The notes beneath the pieces are model-generated. The model did not search any database. It was given only the letters and a program-made list of their open reading frames with translations, and was not told the DNA's origin. Of a stretch of 64,000 nt of DNA, positions 51,393 through 60,909 are shown one piece after another. Numbering within the stretch: position 1 is the stretch's first letter; every line of letters starts with the position of its first letter. Source of the DNA: Diaporthe sp. PMI_573 (taxonomy: Eukaryota; Ascomycota; Sordariomycetes; Diaporthales; Diaporthaceae); contig JAJTUP010000104.1 of NCBI GenBank assembly GCA_021399435.1, positions 62,001-126,000 on the forward strand, in the 5' to 3' direction. The position numbers and the translations under genes are program-made.

Positions 51393-51851
51393 TCCCTGGA
51401 TAAAGAGGATACCTGTGGCAGCGATGCCCGGCGAGAAGCCGTCCGGCGAGACCAGCGGCTAGTGGTCGGGCTCACAAAGCAAAGAAACCGCCAGCCTCAG
51501 AAGCGAAGAGCCAAAGGCACGGCGTCGCCGGCGGCTACACCCTCAAGTTTACGGCCAGCGGCTAAAAGGCAGCAGACGGGGGCACGGAGGACTGTCAACT
51601 AGCTGCCATGCATAGCCCTAACGGCTGGCGATATTGACGGCAACAATGGCGACGGCGGTAACGGCGGTAACAGCATTAAGGGCGGCGAGGGCGCCAAGGA
51701 AATACAGGACAAGATCGTCGCCGTAATGCCCGGCTTTGTTGACTTACTATTTGACTAGCTGGGTCATATGGGCGACGACGCGGGCATTGTGGGCATCGTA
51801 GGCAACGTTTGCCAATACTTGGGTCTAACAGTGCTTATTTGGTGCCCTTAA
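51393..51851 (+). pseudogene. Coding-like frame with two TAG codons inside the small element
   Basis: The frame between a TAG at 51390 and a TAA at 51849 reads basic sequence (GLTKQRNRQPQKRRAKG), then a Gly/Asn-rich linker (DGNNGDGGNGGNS), then EIQDKIVAVMPGFVDLLFD and GIVGIVGNVCQYLGLTVLIW. It is interrupted only by TAG at 51600 and 51756. No ATG is clear and no family is recognised. It may be a captured or vestigial element protein. Confidence 0.35.
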
Positions 51852-51960
51852 GTATGTAGGAATAGTGGCATGTAGCGGCATGTTAGTCGGTGTAATTACA
51901 TTAATTATTTGTATGGCGAACCCATAGTGTTTTTTAATTCAAGCACAGGGGCCAGCACGA

Positions 51961-52014
51961 TTAGTCAGAAAAAGGTACGCGGCATCCGATTTAGGGTACG
52001 CGAATATCCGCATT
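51961..52014 (-). repeat. Right TIR of small element
   Basis: This is an exact inverted partner of 51197-51250. Confidence 0.9.
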
Positions 52015-52093
52015 CATATATATTATTTTGTCCGCGATGTTTCCTGATACACTTTTGGGAGTAAAAAGATGGCTGGATAGGGCGGTAGGCAAT

Positions 52094-53035
52094 TCAGATG
52101 CTGCGGAAGTCTTGCAAGACAGGAGATATCAGCTCAAAGGCGTGGTAGATATCGTCTCGGACCTTGGCACCGGTGATGACGATCTTCCCGTTGACAAAGA
52201 TCAAGAGCACGACCTTGGGCCTGACCATGCGATAGATAAGACCAGGAAACAACTCGGGCTCGTAGGAGCTGAAGTTGTGGTGGCGAGAAGCCAGGCCCTC
52301 AAGACGAATGGGGAACTTGATGTCACAAGAACCGACAATATTTTGGATCTTGAACTCTGTAAATTTCGTATTGAAGCCTATCGCAAGGGTATCGATTAGT
52401 GCCAGTTTCCTTCCTCAATATACGAGAGCAAGGACGCAGTGCCTTACCGAGCTTCTGGATGATTCGGGCATACTTGCGGCAAGCAAGCTTGGAATCATCC
52501 TCGGACTTGGAACCAGTAACAACCATCTTGCCACTGGCGAAAATCAAGGCGGTCGTCTTGGGCTCACGAATCCGCATGATAACAGCGGCGAATCGCTTGG
52601 GATCTCATTTTCAAGGTCAGTAATGATTTAGAGTATGTCGGTTCGGAATACTCTTACTGTACTCCGCGTTGCGGGCGTGAAGAGCAATGGTCTTTAAATC
52701 TAGGCGACAATCCAAGTTGGTTGTCACCACGACGTTCCTTGAGGAATGTGTTATAAGCGTTATTGGGACGATGCGCACAGACAAGGGGGAAGCTTACTGA
52801 AGAGTAGGAGTTAATCCGCTACCGGTCTGCTGTGCATCAGGAGTGGCGGCAGGAGTAATAGGAGTGTCGAGAGAAGATCCAGCGGTCGCGCCTTTCTCGG
52901 GAATCTTGGGGCCGGCGTTACTATGTGGAGTCAACTTGTTATGGTCAATAGGCAAGAATAGAGAGCCAGAAGGCATCATGTTCTTGGTCTGGTTGGCGTT
53001 GAGAGGGGAGGTTTGGATTGCCTCTATACTTGCAG
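52094..53035 (-). CDS. TATA-binding protein (TBP) gene copy
   Basis: Four exons join without error: 53035-52798, 52737-52658, 52603-52448 and 52377-52094. The introns are 54-70 nt with GTAAG donors. After a Pro/Thr/Ser-rich N-terminus comes the TBP saddle: first repeat [29 protein letters not shown] with [20 protein letters not shown] and [10 protein letters not shown], second repeat [56 protein letters not shown], ending DFRSI at the stop. The core looks complete. The usual NIVATVNL reads NVVVTTNL, changing residues near the DNA-binding face. The first exon was not located: 53035 is a probable acceptor. This may be a paralogue rather than the main TBP gene. Confidence 0.88.
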
Positions 53036-53429
53036 CTATTAACGTTGTCTATGAAGCAGATCCTAGGGCAGTCGGAATGAATAAGAAATAGTACCACAGT
53101 GGAGAGTCCGGTGAGGATTGATGCGTTTAGCAAGATAGTGCGCCATGTGCGAGTTAATATAGGATGGATGGATGGATTTTATTTCGCCCGGGGGGACACA
53201 CCCCAGAGGGCCTTTGCGCTAAGCTATTTTCGTTTCGTACGGTTCTTCCATAATCACCCGAAGCCCCACAATTTCACTCTACTGACTGGTCCAATCTGAT
53301 GTATATGCAGTGACAGGCCTGCTTGAAGGCCAATTTCTCCAAGTGTTCAGCATCCTATCCTCAGCAGCTGAAGCACGGTCTGCCAAAATGAGACTGTATG
53401 ATGTTAGTAGGATTCAATCTGAATAGTTA
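53036..53429. other. TBP upstream region
   Basis: It probably holds the first TBP exon and promoter, but I could not fix an ATG. A (ggat)n run lies at about 53161-53178. Confidence 0.4.
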
Positions 53430-54123
53430 GTGTGCCTGAGGCTTCTGGTCCATGTCAAGCCTCCCCGTTGCAATGGCAAATTTGATCGTCGCCCGTACTG
53501 CCCGCATGTCTGGTGTCCATTTGTCACCGTCAGACGCCGCCTTTCCCCCAGGAAGTATGATAGGTTTCCCTATTCACCCACAACATGCTCCGGATCGGCC
53601 ATCTGCCATCTCTCCAAATCGTAGGGACCATTTTAATCCATCTGGGATGCCCCATAGGGACTGTTAATAGTTTGCCGTCACCTTTCCATGCCTGTGGTTC
53701 TTGGACTGCCACAACTGCAAAATCCTGGAGTCGCGTATCGTTCATTAGGCTCTCGTGTACCGTGTCCTGTTTTCTTACATTCAATTGGATGACCTGGAAT
53801 ATTCTACTCATGCCGAGTAGGGTAGAGTTTCGGGCAGCTGCGACTGAACGACTCGTGCGGTCCACCACAGGGTACGCACTTGGGTACCTGCGTCTGGCAC
53901 TCACTATGATGGTGGTCTTCGGCAGCGCACCTCGCACATACCCGATTCTTGCTGCACGAGAAAGCCTTGTGGCCGAGCTCCTGGCAGTTGTAGCATTGTA
54001 TCGGTCCAGCTCTCCGCTCGAACACGCTAGTGTACGCCGATTCACCCGCTGCAAGGAAGTAGCGTTCTTGTAGGAGTCTCCTGGCATCGCTGTTCTTGGT
54101 GAGGTATACCACCATGGATCCAT
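53430..54123 (-). pseudogene. LINE ORF2, endonuclease start only
   Basis: After the ORF1 end the minus strand reads [32 protein letters not shown] and LWVNRE, the opening of the apurinic-type endonuclease domain of Tad-like LINE ORF2 proteins. A frameshift follows near 53575, and all homology ends by about 53430. The reverse transcriptase and RNase H are gone. Confidence 0.75.
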
Positions 54124-55114
54124 ATGCTTTCGCGTTGTCCTTTCGACTCAACCAGGCCATCTTGGCAATTTGAACTTCATTCTCTTGGCCCAAAGCGTCC
54201 ATCGCTCCAGGAAGGACCTTGCCTTCCTGGTCGAGAACGGCAGCACGGTTGATATTGTCAACTTTGACTGGGTACAGTTGGTCTCGGAGCACTCTTGCAC
54301 CTGGAGCCTTCTTGGCCTCGATGATCGCCTTGATCCTCTTCAGTTCTTCCTCGTTCCTACCAATCACTCTCAGGCGGTTGGTATTCCGTCCATCTTTGGT
54401 GACTGCAACACATCGCCAACTCGGCTGGTCGCTGGACATTCGCATTTCCTGTTCAACGGTTTTGCGAATCATTGCCGGTGTAGCGTCTCCAATGTGATCC
54501 TCGGGCACCCTGGATGTGTCCACTGTGCAGAACACCGGCTTTGGAGTCGCCGATCGGGCCGTAGATGGAGATTGGATGGGAGTACTAACGGGTGTCATTC
54601 TGGCCGCGTCTGCATATGTCCGGCCCGGCGATCGTGGTGCCTGAGCCTTACTCAGTGTATCCAGCTGTAGTCGGGTCTGCTCCAGCTTGTCGCAAACCTG
54701 GGTAAGCTGCTGTCGGACTTGCGATAATTCTTGTGCCATCTGGGCCGTAGTCCTAGTAACTTCCTCAGCCATGCGGTCCCTAAGCTTAGCAAACTCGAGC
54801 TGAAATTCCGCCTTCATCGATTCCATTCTCTTATTGAAATCTTGTTCCAGGAGTCGTTTTAGGCTCTGGGCAACCTCGCTCATGCTACCAGCTGCTTTAG
54901 GCGCGGCCCGTTTCTTAGCTCGGGTATGACTCGGAGTTCCCTCACTGCTCTCCTCTTCCTGCCATTCCATAGCACCTTTTTGCTGCTTGGATTCCAACGC
55001 CCTCGTCGTTCTGGTCCTTTTACGCAGGGGACGACGACATCCCCCGCCCGGAACATCCTGTTCGCCTTCCATGACGACAATGACGTCTGATGCGGGGTTC
55101 GCAACACCAGACAT
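53804..55114 (-). CDS. LINE (Tad-type) ORF1 gag-like protein
   Basis: The ATG at 55114 opens a 436-residue protein without stops. A basic/acidic N-terminus is followed by a coiled coil (residues ~80-155, [21 protein letters not shown] onward), a Pro/Ser linker, an RNA-binding core ([34 protein letters not shown]), and three C-terminal zinc knuckles: [28 protein letters not shown] and [15 protein letters not shown]. This is the standard ORF1 layout of fungal Tad/I-clade LINEs. ORF2 begins in another frame just downstream, overlapping the end of ORF1. The element lacks its 3' part, the reverse of the usual 5' truncation. Confidence 0.9.
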   Translation of the reverse strand: MSGVANPASDVIVVMEGEQDVPGGGCRRPLRKRTRTTRALESKQQKGAMEWQEEESSEGTPSHTRAKKRAAPKAAGSMSEVAQSLKRLLEQDFNKRMESMKAEFQLEFAKLRDRMAEEVTRTTAQMAQELSQVRQQLTQVCDKLEQTRLQLDTLSKAQAPRSPGRTYADAARMTPVSTPIQSPSTARSATPKPVFCTVDTSRVPEDHIGDATPAMIRKTVEQEMRMSSDQPSWRCVAVTKDGRNTNRLRVIGRNEEELKRIKAIIEAKKAPGARVLRDQLYPVKVDNINRAAVLDQEGKVLPGAMDALGQENEVQIAKMAWLSRKDNAKAYGSMVVYLTKNSDARRLLQERYFLAAGESAYTSVFERRAGPIQCYNCQELGHKAFSCSKNRVCARCAAEDHHHSECQTQVPKCVPCGGPHESFSRSCPKLYPTRHE

Positions 55115-55565
55115 CCACCAGTGGCCAGAATCTCCGCCAAGCGGCCACCAGGTATTTCAAAGGTTGTAAAGAAGATAAAATATTTAGATTCGAGATCCGA
55201 AACCAATTTTCTAAGGGGGTCGGAACTCAAGGGTCTTTCTTCCGCGCTCTCCCAACCATAGAAAATCTTAAGCTCAGGTCACAAAGCGATCCGTGCGAGC
55301 TGCCTTCGCCTCAACTGTCGCGCCCTCAATGAAAATTATTCTGTGCCACATCAAGCCACAACCCAAGCCACACACACTTGCTGCTCAGGTCCAAGTTTGT
55401 ACCAGGTCGCAACACAGCTTGATTAGGCTTAGAGCTGTGTATTGGATGGTGCTGCATCTATTCAAAGGCCATCTCTATACATCGGCTCTATTGTCTGGCG
55501 TCATTTGGGTATGATCTTATGAAAGCTGCACTCGACATATTCAAAAATGATAACATGGCCACAGC

Positions 55566-55738
55566 ATGTACCCCATACTTCCTGGTGTCGATGCCTGGAA
55601 CGTGGCTAATTGCCCCAATCCGGCCAAACGTGCTATCAGCATCGGGTCTCTTGTCTGTGTTGGGAATATCGGTGGCCTGATCGGTAGTTACATCTACATA
55701 GAAAATGAAGCACCGAGGTATGCATTTGGGTATGGACG
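55566..55738 (+). pseudogene. MFS transporter shard
   Basis: About 55 residues (WNVANCPNPAKRAISIG, VGNIGGLIGSYIYIENEAPRY) match the segment around transmembrane helices 10-11 of the allantoate-permease-like MFS family (N-x-x-G-x-x-KR, GN-x-GG-x-x-GS-x-I). It ends abruptly at GYG, where retroelement sequence begins in the same frame. Confidence 0.8.
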
Positions 55739-56100
55739 TCGTTTGGCTTTGCATCGGCCGGTATTACACCCATTCTTCAACACCAGCCGTACGGAAGCAG
55801 GAGCTTTCTTTACAGAGGCAGAGCTAAGGCGCCTACATAGTCGCTTTGGACAGTCTCGTGCGGAAAGGCTATACAAACTGCTGAGGAACGCTGGGCACGA
55901 AGATGTGGAACAGAGTGCCCTTGAGTCTATTCTGCCAATCGCACGACCAAGCCCCAAGACGATTCAAATTCTCTATCAAAGATGAGAACCACTTCAACTA
56001 TCAAATAGTAGTTGACGTCGTGCGATTAGGGGATGACAATGTTCTTCATGTTGTAGACTCAGAAACGAGCTTCCAAGCCGCTACATTTCTAATAAACTAT
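55739..56100 (+). pseudogene. Copia-type retrotransposon, pre-integrase/integrase fragment
   Basis: The frame reads FFTEAELRRLHSRFGQSRAERLYKLLRNAGHED (pre-integrase zinc region). After a one-base shift near 55925 it continues CQSHDQAPRRFKFSIKDENHFNYQIVVDVV and VLHVVDSETSFQAATFL (start of the integrase core, first Asp in VDVV). It stops at about 56100, where protease sequence of a similar element starts on the opposite strand. Confidence 0.8.
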
Positions 56101-56400
56101 ACCTTCAGCTTGTCGGCATCGTGCAATGATAGCAGGAAAGGAGTAGGCGTATCTAGAATGTGATAGGTGATTTCGCCTAGTTGGTTTTTCTTCTGGATAG
56201 TTCCTATGGAGGAGACTGTTTCGTGCGGGCCGAATTTGACTTTGGCATCTCCTGGGGTCCATGAGATCTTCGCGCGAGGGTTCTCACGTAAATATGCAAG
56301 CACTTGGGCCTTGCCAACTGTCGAGACCTTCGCAGCTCCAGTATCCCACAGTTCTCCCTGATACTTCGTACTATAGGGATTGTGTAGCACGAATTGGGTT
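56091..56400 (-). pseudogene. Copia-type retrotransposon, protease fragment
   Basis: The minus strand reads GELWDTGAAKVSTVGKAQVLAYL (retropepsin DTGA), FGPHETVSSIGTIQ, and DTPTPFLLSLHDADKLKV followed by a TAG where a Tyr is expected. It belongs just upstream of a pre-integrase region in an intact element, but here it faces the integrase piece tail to tail. Confidence 0.8.
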
Positions 56401-56639
56401 GCTTCTGTGGTCTTTGTACGTCAGGCCCACTGTGTGTAGTAGACGATGCGGCTCACGCAACTACACCATGGCAGGGTTCAGGCGGTGGAATGTCGGTCGA
56501 AGACAGCTTCATCTTGTTGTCGCTGCTCGGCCACGCTAAACGACAAAGGATGCAGTGAACGCGCTGAAGGCGCATGACGAGGTGCGCAGGCCACGCACGC
56601 AACGCATCGTCGAATCTAGCCGGGTTACTGGGGAAATAA

Positions 56640-56900
56640 TGACGGGAAGGGGCGGGGAGACCAAGACGTCTCCGATCGCCTAATCAGGGCACAGTTCTCA
56701 ACGTGAAAGAGAAGTCTGTCCTCCAGGTTTTCCTTTTGGACCGACCACACCTCATTGATGTCGTCAGCGCTGTCGTCTCGAAACTTTTGCCAGGGTATAA
56801 AAAGACCAAGATGCTGGATTTCGGCCTGAGCGGGGAAGTCTGTATCCTCGCTTTTGAATCGGGCGTCGATCCATGCCGCCTCTCACTTTCTTGTTCGCAG
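56640..56900 (-). pseudogene. Unidentified coding fragment
   Basis: The frame reads WIDARFKSEDTDFPAQAEIQ, GLFIPWQKFRDDSADDINEVW and ENLEDRLLFHVENCALIRRS. It is plainly protein-like, with a Trp/Pro motif reminiscent of segments seen in fungal helicase-like transposon proteins, but I cannot assign it. It is cut on both sides. Confidence 0.35.
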
Positions 56901-57019
56901 CAGCAGTACGTGATTGTATGCGGAACAGGATGCTATTCGCTCGGGACCACACTGCGCAGCCAAAACAGAGACTAGCCAACCAGCGAAAGACGGCAACAGT
57001 ATTGGTACATGTTTTTTTA

Positions 57020-57033
57020 GGGGGGGGGGGGGG
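57020..57033 (+). repeat. 14-nt poly-G tract
   Basis: This is the longest of four G runs in the window (also 7395-7407, 12767-12778 and 16712-16724), here preceded by a T7 run. Confidence 0.9.
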
Positions 57034-57209
57034 TTCTTCGTCTCAGTCCCTGTCCGCCACACAAACACACACTGTCTCTCCTGGGACACTGCGAAAAGTG
57101 GAAGGTATACGGCTAAGTTTTACATTTTCCTGCTTTATCTATAGCTTATACGGCATGCTAATCAGCTAATTAGGCCCACTACTCACAGCCGAGCAATCGC
57201 GATGATCGT

Positions 57210-57337
57210 ATAATTCACTCTATCGATATGTGCTGGTTTATACTCGATAAGTATTACACTAAGACCGAGGATGTCCCCGTATATGCCGCCGCCCTCCTTC
57301 TCGATCCTTCTAAACGCAAGAGCTATCGACCACACAT
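57210..57337 (+). pseudogene. hAT transposase shard (pre-dimerisation region)
   Basis: The peptide [30 protein letters not shown] matches the conserved segment before the hAT dimerisation domain. It is fused to the 3' end of the DPBB gene, which is on the other strand. Confidence 0.8.
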
Positions 57338-57736
57338 CGGGTTATCGTTGGACTGCGGACCCATCACCTCGGATGATATTGCCACGGTATTAGCCGTCAT
57401 ATCCCTGCCGGTATCATCCTCACCGCAGGCACCTAGTCCTACTACGTAGTATGTAAGGTCACCGGTTTGGAAATCAGAGCCTAGGACAGTAGAGACTTCC
57501 ATGCTGGTAGAGTTCAGGATGCTGGTTTGTGGTTGCCCTTCAGAGGTCGTTAATACTTGCGGGGAAGGGGAAATGGAAGTTTGAATAGGGACGGTACCCC
57601 ATGTTGTGCAAAGGTCGTGATCTCCGTGTCCAGGACCTGCAGGGGTTGGGTGCTGCCGTCGGGCAAAATGATGAGGATGAGCGAAGGTCGTGCATATCAG
57701 GTTAGCAATTATGATTGGCACTATGAAAGACCTCAT
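57323..57736 (-). CDS. Secreted DPBB (RlpA-like) protein, C-terminally truncated
   Basis: The ATG at 57736 opens a signal peptide ([21 protein letters not shown]), then a Pro/Ser/Thr-rich linker and the first half of a double-psi beta-barrel: [32 protein letters not shown]. In the family the barrel continues for another ~50 residues with a conserved Asp and Cys pair, which are missing. The gene ends in a hAT shard. A Fot1-type element begins only 76 bp upstream of the ATG, so promoter and C-terminus are both damaged. Intact relatives include small secreted effector-like and plant-wall-associated proteins. Confidence 0.75.
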   Translation of the reverse strand: MRSFIVPIIIANLICTTFAHPHHFARRQHPTPAGPGHGDHDLCTTWGTVPIQTSISPSPQVLTTSEGQPQTSILNSTSMEVSTVLGSDFQTGDLTYYVVGLGACGEDDTGRDMTANTVAISSEVMGPQSNDNPMCGR

Positions 57737-57811
57737 AATGGGAACCTTCAGACCTGAAGAGACATAAAGAGTGGACACGTTGGTTGAAGAAACTTGGTAA
57801 ATAATTCTATA

Positions 57812-57980
57812 ACGTGGTTTACCAGTCAGCCGGACATATCACATGCCCGGACAGTTTTACCAACTCTACCAACTTTAGCCAACCCTAGCACCCACCCAGG
57901 GCAGAAGAATCAATTGAAATTGGCACCAATTAGTGCCAACTGGTCCCAATTGCTCAATTTCAATTGATTTAGTCAATTCA
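57812..57980 (+). repeat. Left TIR of 58-kb element
   Basis: This is the inverted partner of 59968-60136, with few mismatches. Confidence 0.8.
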
Positions 57981-58131
57981 GAGTCGTGGTGGGGGTGTAG
58001 TGCTAGTCCAAATATTTAGAGTTTGGGTGGGCGGGTTTGTTTTTGGTGCAGATCGCGTCTCCATTTTTCGCGTCAGTCACGCATCACTCTACCCACTTAA
58101 ACATTCAACACGCTAGAAAACAACATCCATA

Positions 58132-59777
58132 ATGCCAATCTACTCAAAAGAGGAGAAAATCAAACTAGCGCTTCAGGCAATTGAGAATTCTAAAAAAAAT
58201 CAAAAGAAACCCTTAAGTGCACGTCAGGCTGCACGGCTTTTTAACGTTCCACATAGCACAATATCCGACAGGATGAACAACCGACCACGTCGTGAAGAAT
58301 CACGCGTCGAGAAGCATAAACTTGACCCAGTTGAAGAGCAAACACTTGTTCGATACGTCGTTGAGCAAGATGCACGAGGGTTTCCACTACGACTTTCTGG
58401 TGTGGAAGATATGGCCAACCTTCTGCTGGCATCGCGTGATGGCAAGCCCGTTGGCAAGCACTGGGCACGACGCTTCGTGGATGCACAACCTACCTTGAAG
58501 ACCAGGTTTAATCGGCCTTATGACTACCAGAGGGCCCTCTGCGAAGATCCAGAGGTCATTGGGAACTGGTTCCGGCTACTCCGGAACATGATGGCCAAGT
58601 ATGGGATCACAGATGACGACCTGTATAACTTCGACGAGACTGGCTTCATGATGGGCGTGATAACTGCAACATTGATTGTTACACGTTCTGATCGACATGG
58701 AAAAGCTAAATCTATTCAACCTGGAAACCGGGAATGGGCAACAGCTATCGAATGCATTAATGCAAAGGGCTGGTGTATCCCACCGTTCGTGATTGTCCAG
58801 GGCGCCTACCACCTTGCCAACTGGACAACGGAGTCTGGCTTCCCACCAAGCTGGATAATCAAGCCTACTCCAAATGGGTGGACAGATAACGAGACTGGTC
58901 TAGAATGGATTCGGCACTTCGACAAGCATACAGTCAAGCGGACCAAGGGTAAATACCGGATGCTTATCCTGGATGGACATGAAAGCCATGTATCAGCGGA
59001 GTTCGAGCAGTACTGCAAGGAGAACAACATTATCCCTATTAGCATGCCACCGCATTCATCTCATCTGCTCCAGCCATTGGACGTTGCATTGTTCTCGCCG
59101 TTGAAGCGTGCATATGGCGATGAGATCAACCTCTTCATCCGGGCATCGATCAACCACATCACCAAGTCCGAGTTCTTCATTGCGTTCAAGGCAGCCCACG
59201 ACAAGGTCTTTACAGAAGAAAACATGAAGCTGGGTTCAGAGGGGCTGGTATTTCTCCATGGGACCCAGATTCTGTTATTTCTAAGCTGGATGTCCGCCTA
59301 CAAACTCCAGTGCAATCCCTCCCCGTGTCACCATCGAAATGGGAATCACAGACACCCTCTAATGCCCACCAGACTGTCCAGCAATCAAGTTTCATTCAGA
59401 GCAAGATCTCTAACCATCAGGGGAGCTCCCCTACACCAATTATCCAGGCAGTTGAAAAGTTCATGAAGGGTGCACAAGCAATGGCGCATCAGATCACTCT
59501 TTTGAATGATCGGGTCCGTACCCTTGAGAAGGCTAATATTGGGCTCGCCAAGCGTCGGAGAGCTAAAAGAAGTCGGGTACAGCTTGGAGGGGCACTTAGT
59601 ATTGAGGATTCCCAGGCGATAATCGAGGAAAAACAGAAGGGGAAGCGGCCAGCTGGTGAAATCGGTGGTAGCGCAGAGGAGGCGGTCCGCGGCGGACCGA
59701 GCAAACGACGATGTGGCAACTGCGGCGAGACTGGGCATTATTGCAAGAACTTGTCAGAAAGATGTAGAAGGGTCTAG
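58132..59777 (+). CDS. Fot1/pogo transposase, one frameshift
   Basis: The ATG at 58132 opens an N-terminal pipsqueak-type helix (KEEKIKLALQAIE...ARLFNVPHSTI), a CENP-B helix (~60-118), and the DDE_1 domain with Asp168 (LYNFDETGF), Asp281 (LILDGHESH) and Asp317 (LLQPLDVALFSPLKRAYGD), DD35D. At about 59230 one base is missing: after ENMK the frame should read GFRGAGISPWDPDSVISKLDVRLQTP, which continues in the next frame to 59777. That part holds a Lys/Arg coiled region and a C-terminal CCHC knuckle (CGNCGETGHYCKNLSERC, imperfect). The catalytic domain itself is unbroken. Confidence 0.88.
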
Positions 59778-59967
59778 TCAGTCAGATTCTGAGTGTATAA
59801 TAGTACATTCTTAAGCGGTCCGCGGCGGACCGCCCAATTAGTTGGTCTGGATGGTGTAGGTTGAGGTTGATTCTGCATGGCTGAAATGCTCCATTTTGGT
59901 GGGGAAGCCGATTTTCCCACCAAAAGTCGGCCACTTTAGACTAGCACTGCAGCCACGTTAACCTCTC

Positions 59968-60136
59968 CAAATTGACTAAATCAATTGAAATTGAGCAATT
60001 GGGACCAGTTGGCACTAATTGGTGCCAATTTCAATTGATTCTTCTGCCCTGGGTGGGTGCTAGGGTTGGCTAAAGTTGGTGGAGTTGGTAAAACTGTCCG
60101 GGCATGTGATATGTCCGGCTGACTGGTAAACCACGT
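59968..60136 (-). repeat. Right TIR of 58-kb element
   Basis: This is the inverted partner of 57812-57980. The internal border is approximate. Confidence 0.8.
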
Positions 60137-60138
60137 TA

Positions 60139-60715
60139 CCTATATAAGGTAAAAGGGTGGATGAGACGAATTTGGTCTGAAATGTATGAATTGAAAATGC
60201 CATACAGCGAATCCTGGTTAAAAAGAAAAGAAATTAATATGTTATTCTTTTTAAGCTTTGCCAGGACTAGTTGGCTTAAATGCCATGGTTTTAAAACGAG
60301 TTTGTAATTAAAGACAGGCCTATATTAAAGATTATGGAACTTCAAAAACTTGTTCCTCTTTCCCGCTTTCAAGTTAATATATTAAACAAAATGATAATTA
60401 AATGAAATCACGCTTATCAAAGAGCTTACAGTGGGCAATCCTGTTTTGGATTCGTCGGCGTTCCGTAACATCTAACACTTTAGTCGTCCTCTGACAATGC
60501 GGAACTACTGAAGGCGCTGATCGTCCTGAGTCCTGAGAAATGCTGTACTGTACACTTTCTCCATATTCTTATAGTTATTAGCTCATGACCAGTTTTGTTA
60601 TTTATCCCAATCCACTTTTAAATACATCTGAACTCAAAGTGGCGAATCATGCATCACAGCTCAGTACTTAGCTTCTTCAGCACCCGAGAACTACACCCTC
60701 AGAAAGTTACCAGCC
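60139..60715. other. AT-rich intergenic DNA
   Basis: No gene was recognised. It probably contains the promoter of the exon stub at 60716. Confidence 0.4.
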
Positions 60716-60799
60716 ATGACCATCATCCAGCATCTCAGTAACGACATCACAACCCCCATACACTCCCAGGATCGGTACTTCTTCAGGGGAGACCAGCGG
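60716..60799 (+). pseudogene. Stub of a first exon
   Basis: The ATG at 60716 opens 28 codons (MTIIQHLSNDITTPIHSQDR, then YFFRGDQR) ending at a strong donor, GTGAGT. Possible acceptors follow near 60870, but the next coding sequence is a transposase fragment. It looks like the 5' end of a host gene cut by that insertion. Family unknown. Confidence 0.35.
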
Positions 60800-60909
60800 G
60801 TGAGTAGCCGTTCATGCCAACCTGGCTTCGCTACCGTGCTAGCCCAGCTATCTAGCTCCTCTTGATCCCCTAGATGGGATGTTGATGGTACGAGGAGCTT
60901 GCCAAGTGG

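Larger units (their letters stand above)
51197..52014. mobile_element. Small non-autonomous element with ~60-bp TIRs
   Basis: The left repeat (GAATGCGGATATTCGCG... through CTGACTAA, 51197-51250) is matched exactly in inverse by 51961-52014. The symmetry even extends outward to 51184 and 52027 with one mismatch. Flanking ATATATAT on both sides may be an 8-bp target duplication, though it is itself palindromic. The ends and the next ~130 bp match the Crypton-bearing element at 20.5 kb. It has no transposase. The perfect repeats argue for recent movement by something in trans. Confidence 0.8.
57812..60136. mobile_element. Fot1/pogo-type element with ~170-bp TIRs
   Basis: Inverted repeats run inward from ACGTGGTTTACCAGTC at 57812 and its inverse ending at 60136, and stay nearly identical for about 170 bp, including the caattgaaattggcaccaatt palindromic part. 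TA flanks both ends (57810-57811, 60137-60138). The length is 2325 bp. The transposase gene has one frameshift. A degraded end of the same family lies at 45.7-46.0 kb. Confidence 0.9.

Noticed and set aside
56640..56900. Helitron helicase assignment for the fragment
   Set aside because: The resemblance is limited to a Trp/Pro motif. No Rep or helicase motifs are visible, so it is left unassigned.
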